DNA from: Thamnidium elegans
Taxonomy: Eukaryota > Mucoromycota > Mucoromycetes > Mucorales > Mucoraceae
Assembly: GCA_025201345.1 (NCBI GenBank)
Contig: JAIXMG010000001.1
Location: 372,001 to 436,000, forward strand
DNA: 64,000 bases
Direction of reading: 5' to 3'
A model generated the notes under the pieces. That model did not search any database. It was not told the origin of the DNA and was given only the letters and a program-made list of their open reading frames with translations. The translations under genes were made by a program, and so were the position numbers. Below are positions 60,519 through 64,000 of this stretch, piece by piece; positions within the stretch are counted from its first letter, which is position 1, and each line of letters starts with the position of its first letter.

Positions 60519-61543
60519 ATTATTTATTTATTAAAGTGAAGCAAAAGGATAAATAGTATAGAAACGAATGTTTTTTTTTATACGATAAAATAGAAAAGCT
60601 TATTATAAATCGTGAGTAACTTACTACGTGAAAAGAAAACCTTATATTTTTATCGTAGCTGAGATCGCAAGTTCTTGGTTAACCTTTTACGCGCGCGAAA
60701 CAACCGTTGCAATTTAATGAGAATGTACATGAAGAAAATAATAGTTCCATAGTATAAGGCCAGATGAACGTCCATGTCTTGTTTTGCTTGCAATGAGCTT
60801 ATAAAAGAAAATAAAAATCCAGGGCTTCGACTTTTTCTTTTTTCCCAAGCTTTTTTTTTTCCTTTTCCGATCGGAGTCAACTGTCAAGAAGTCATTTTGG
60901 TTCGCTGGATAAGTTTGTCCTTCTGACCCCCTTTTCTTTTCTAAGGAACATAACGGAGTTGATTTCTTATCTAAAGACTATCACCGTTAATATAAACCAT
61001 GTATTATTAACTGCTTAAATTTTGTTTTGCAGCTAGTTCAAAATGGTCAGCTAAGTTTAGCACTTCACTACTAGTACAAGAAACCTCATTTTTCTGAAAC
61101 GTAAGCAACTTCCCACACATCGCTGTATACATATAAAAAAAAATCGTGTGTGTATAAATTATACACAAACTTTTTTTTTCTTTTTGATCTGTGTGATACG
61201 GTGCACATAGCTACATTTGTGCAGTAAGAGGTTCAGATGCTATGCAGGCTCTATTTTATGTGTTCAAAGGCAAAATGCAGCTCATTTTCACTTTAAACTA
61301 TTGATACATCACTGCTACGATTGGCCCAAAACAGTGATTAAAACTCCCTATTGCTGCCATTTATCCTTTTTTATTAGTTTTGCTTAAAAGGGGATATTGA
61401 GATTCTATTCACTCCTACAGGATACTCAAAAATCAGCACAATAGTATAAACTTATTGAAATATATAGGGACAACAGTCGAAATCGATCAATTTCTCTCTC
61501 TTTCTTTCATATATAAATATATAAATATATTTAATTTATTGAC
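60519..61543. other. Spacer between DDAH and the Rax1-like gene
   Basis: About 1 kb separating divergently transcribed genes. Apart from the small membrane ORF listed separately, I see only A/T tracts and no recognisable element. A CT-rich tract lies at about 61493-61507, just before the plus-strand gene. Confidence 0.5.
60650..60775 (-). CDS. Possible 41-residue single-span microprotein
   Basis: A short ATG-initiated frame: an acidic/neutral start (MDVHLALYYG), one hydrophobic span (TIIFFMYILIKL) and a strongly basic tail (QRLFRARKRLTKNLRSQLR). The shape is that of tail-anchored or small membrane subunits, but length alone is not significant and I recognise no family. The open frame extends upstream without another ATG, so it might also be the last exon of a longer gene. 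Confidence 0.25.
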   Translation of the reverse strand: MDVHLALYYGTIIFFMYILIKLQRLFRARKRLTKNLRSQLR

Positions 61544-62677
61544 ATGTTACCACCACCAAATGGTTCCTATGGTTTTTTTAGTGATTATAAAAAGAATCTT
61601 AAACGATGGTTTGTTAATGGTGCTCAATCAGAGTTGAAAAATGTTAAATTAGGTAAATAAATATATATATAAAGTTGTTATGTTTTCAGGTTTATTTATT
61701 TGTGTGTATTTGTTTTTGAGTAGAGCATGTATTAAATGGTGTTACCAAAGATCCCATTTCCTTATATCATTTCCGTTACTATCTTCGGAATAAGGAACAT
61801 TCAGCAGAAAATCTAGAGTTTCATTACTGGTATCAAAGCTATAAACACCGTTTTAGCGAGTTACCACGGGAACAACAGTCTTTATCTGGCCCTCCTACTG
61901 CAACCCTGGACCCTGAATTTTCTAAAGTATCTGATGAAAAGAATTACAAAAACATGAATCAACCATTTAGAGAAGAAGTAGAGACAACGATCAAAACTTA
62001 TTTTAATACTGAATCCTTAAAAGCCTTATGTTTACCTCCCAATATCATTGAGTATACCATTTACAGTTCTAATGAGACAACTCACCCTGATGTATTTGAA
62101 GCTGCATATAAACAGATTTACAGTTTTATGCAAGAAAAGAGTTTGAAGCAATTTATACATCAAGCAGTTCAAAATGTACGCTATGGTTATATTGTATTTC
62201 AATATACTTGTGCTTGTATCAATTTGGCTTTTATACCCATGTTATTATTCAATTCTTTCTCAATGCACATGTCTCGTTGGAGTCGATTGTTTTTATTCTT
62301 GTTTACCTTTAACTTCTTTTTGGGTTTCCTTTCAGGTCGCGCTGGATTCTGTATTTTACGAGGCTTATTTCATGTGAGACAGGTTCCTGCATACATGATC
62401 TTTTTATCTGACCAAATGAAACAAAAAAAATCAAGTAGATCAAATCGTGTTGATCAACAAGACTTGGAGAGTAATCAAAAACCTATACATGGAAATTTGA
62501 CAAAGATATTGGACTATCAAGTTATTAAGTTCCACAGAGTAAAGCTTTTTTTTTTCTTTTTCTACTTTTGAAATACTAATATATTCTTCTTTCTAGCAAA
62601 TGGCGTTTCAAATCGTTTGTACTACGATTCTTATAGCAACTCTAGTCACTCTCATTGGAGTTGGTATCTCAAACTAG
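61544..62677 (+). CDS. Rax1-like RGS-domain membrane protein
   Basis: Three exons (61544-61652, 61724-62538, 62597-62677) encode 334 residues. The N-terminal part is a split RGS-like domain (KDPISLYHFRYYLRNKEHSAENLEFHYW..., then PFREEVETTIKTYFN and HPDVFEAAYKQIYSFMQEKSL). About three membrane spans follow (YIVFQYTCACINLAFIPMLLF; LFLFLFTFNFFLGFLSG; IVCTTILIATLVTLIGVGI). RGS plus C-terminal spans is the architecture of yeast Rax1, a bud-site-selection landmark, and of related fungal RGS proteins. Whether it acts on a G-alpha subunit cannot be told. The next gene begins 180 bp downstream on the same strand. Confidence 0.85.
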
Positions 62678-62856
62678 CTATTTTATTTTATTTTTATTGA
62701 TAATTTTCTAAATAAAGCCGATCTTATGATACATACCATGATGATCATCTATCTCCCTAAAAAAAGGAAAGCGCTGATTAAAAAAAGGAACATTTCTTAA
62801 GGTACAGGTTTTTTTAAAAAAAAAAAGGCTCTCTTCCTTGCTTTATCTTTCACTTA

Positions 62857-64000
62857 ATGCTAACGTATAGACAAGATAGAGAAGAACAAGTACCTCTAAT
62901 CACCAGCCGTAAAGATAACTGGAGATGGCTAGTTTTATTTGCCTTTTCAGTTTTTTCTTTTTCTAACTCACTAATGTTTGTAAAAATCTTATTCATTATT
63001 TGACATGTTCTCATTGAAAAACAAAAAAAAAACAAAAAAGACCAAAAACTAATTAAATCGTTAGGTGGATCACTTTTGCACCTTGTTTATATATATTTGC
63101 TCAATATTATTTTGGAACTTCAGACACAACTACAACAAATGCCATCAACTCATTGTCATCGATTTATATGATCGTTTACCCTTTTGCCATTCAGTTTACT
63201 TTTAAATATTTTGAAGACATTAGTTCGGCTGGATGTCGTCTTTATCCTCCAGGAAACGGCCTTCGAAGAGGCATTATGATTGGGGCTGTTTTAAATGCTA
63301 TTTCTGGTGGTATACGTTGGTTTGGTGCCACACCTTCCCTCAATGGCTTTATTATACTGTTTTTAGGGCAGACCATTGCTGCTGTTGGTAAGATTGTATT
63401 ATAGTTTTTTTTGTGCAGTGTTTTAATTTTCTTTATAGCTCAAGTATTTATGTTATCTATACCCCCTCGATTAGCGGTTGCTTGGTTTCCAGAAACCGAA
63501 ATTAATCTAGCTACTTCGGTTGCAGTATCTGCAAATACATTAGGTGTTGCAGCTGGATGTGCTTTAACACCACTTATGATTAAACATTCAACTAGGGAGA
63601 CTGATATACCAGAGTTACTATTTATGCAGGTAAAACATAAGAGATAACCTACATCATATATAGAAGAAAAGGTGAAAATAATTAATGATCGTATTTTTTA
63701 AAAAAAAAACCTTAATTTATAGTTTATTATGTGTTTGATTGTGCTTGCTTTAATTTGGTTCGCCTTTCAAAAACCACCACCTTATTGGCGAAAGTAAATT
63801 CTGATTGTTACACCATCTTTTATTATCAAATCTCTAAACACTTTTTTTTTATTTTAGCATGATCAATGAGTTCAATTCGGCTGACCAATCTTCTCAGCTG
63901 TGGAAACAAAAACGCTTTTTATGTATGTTGGGGTCTTATACTATTATCATGGGAGCTCAATGTGCCATCATTACTTTACTTGCTCAAATTCTTATTCCTC
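62857..64000 (+). CDS. FLVCR/DIRC2-type MFS transporter, N-terminal part
   Basis: Exons 62857-62975, 63065-63387, 63439-63629, 63723-63793 and 63858 onward are in frame to the window end. A short cytosolic leader (MLTYRQDREEQVPLITSRKDNW) is followed by membrane spans, with NSLMWITFAPCLYIFAQYYFG, GAVLNAISGGIRWFG, GQTIAAVAQVFMLSIPPRLAVAWFP and the loop PPPYWR. The phrase 'PRLAVAWFP..E...ATS.....N.LG.A.G' is typical of the feline-leukaemia-virus-receptor-C (heme/choline) MFS family and its relatives. The first intron uses an unusual GTTTGT donor, required to keep the frame. The C-terminal half is outside the window. Confidence 0.88.

Overview
The window is nuclear DNA from an early-diverging, probably Mucoromycota (mucoralean-type) fungus. 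The evidence is the AT-rich sequence, the long poly-A/poly-T tracts, genes split by many short introns (mostly about 45-90 nt, GTAAGT-like donors, TAG/CAG acceptors), fungal-type genes (a Kei1-like sphingolipid subunit, RAVE subunit Rav1, Swc4/DMAP1) and a PRP8 gene carrying an intein. No species is claimed. Exon structures were assembled by hand from splice sites, reading-frame continuity and remembered family sequence. Nearly every model closes exactly in frame, but none is backed by transcripts.

Layout. 1-17.7 kb: the 5' part of an RGS-domain gene (minus), RNase P/MRP subunit POP5, an eight-span membrane protein (UPF0658-like, minus), mitochondrial LETM1/Mdm38 (minus), a secreted pepsin-type aspartyl protease (minus), a DDX59-like helicase with eroded motifs, a NAPE-PLD-like metallo-hydrolase, a secreted LysM-3D cell-wall protein (minus) and an OB-fold protein. 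17.7-20.6 kb looks gene-free. 20.6-37.4 kb: a Nem1/CTDNEP1 lipid phosphatase (minus), an NT-C2 protein, the 2813-residue PRP8 with its 462-residue intein, 5-hydroxyisourate hydrolase (minus), complex I subunit NDUFB9 (minus), a small hypothetical (minus), an HP1-type chromodomain protein, clamp-loader subunit RFC3, and KEI1 (minus) ending about 27 nt from RFC3. 38-46 kb: a small orphan membrane ORF, a deaminase-fold protein with both a signal peptide and a C-terminal HDEL, a 2-oxoglutarate/Fe(II) oxygenase, SWC4/DMAP1 and an acidic coiled-coil protein. 48.1-56.8 kb: a 31-exon RAV1/DMXL gene. 57-64 kb: a TLDc/OXR1 protein (minus), DDAH (minus), a Rax1-like RGS membrane protein and the start of an FLVCR-type MFS transporter.

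The genes are mostly unrelated housekeeping functions (splicing, replication, chromatin, V-ATPase assembly, lipid and mitochondrial physiology) and form no operon or obvious cluster. The most unusual items are the ER-targeted deaminase, an array of LF-acidic-LF (retromer-binding-like) motifs inside RAV1, the PRP8 intein with intact splicing blocks but a damaged homing endonuclease, a poly(A)-tailed insertion flanked by a 12-13 bp direct repeat, and a DDX59 helicase whose ATPase motifs have decayed.
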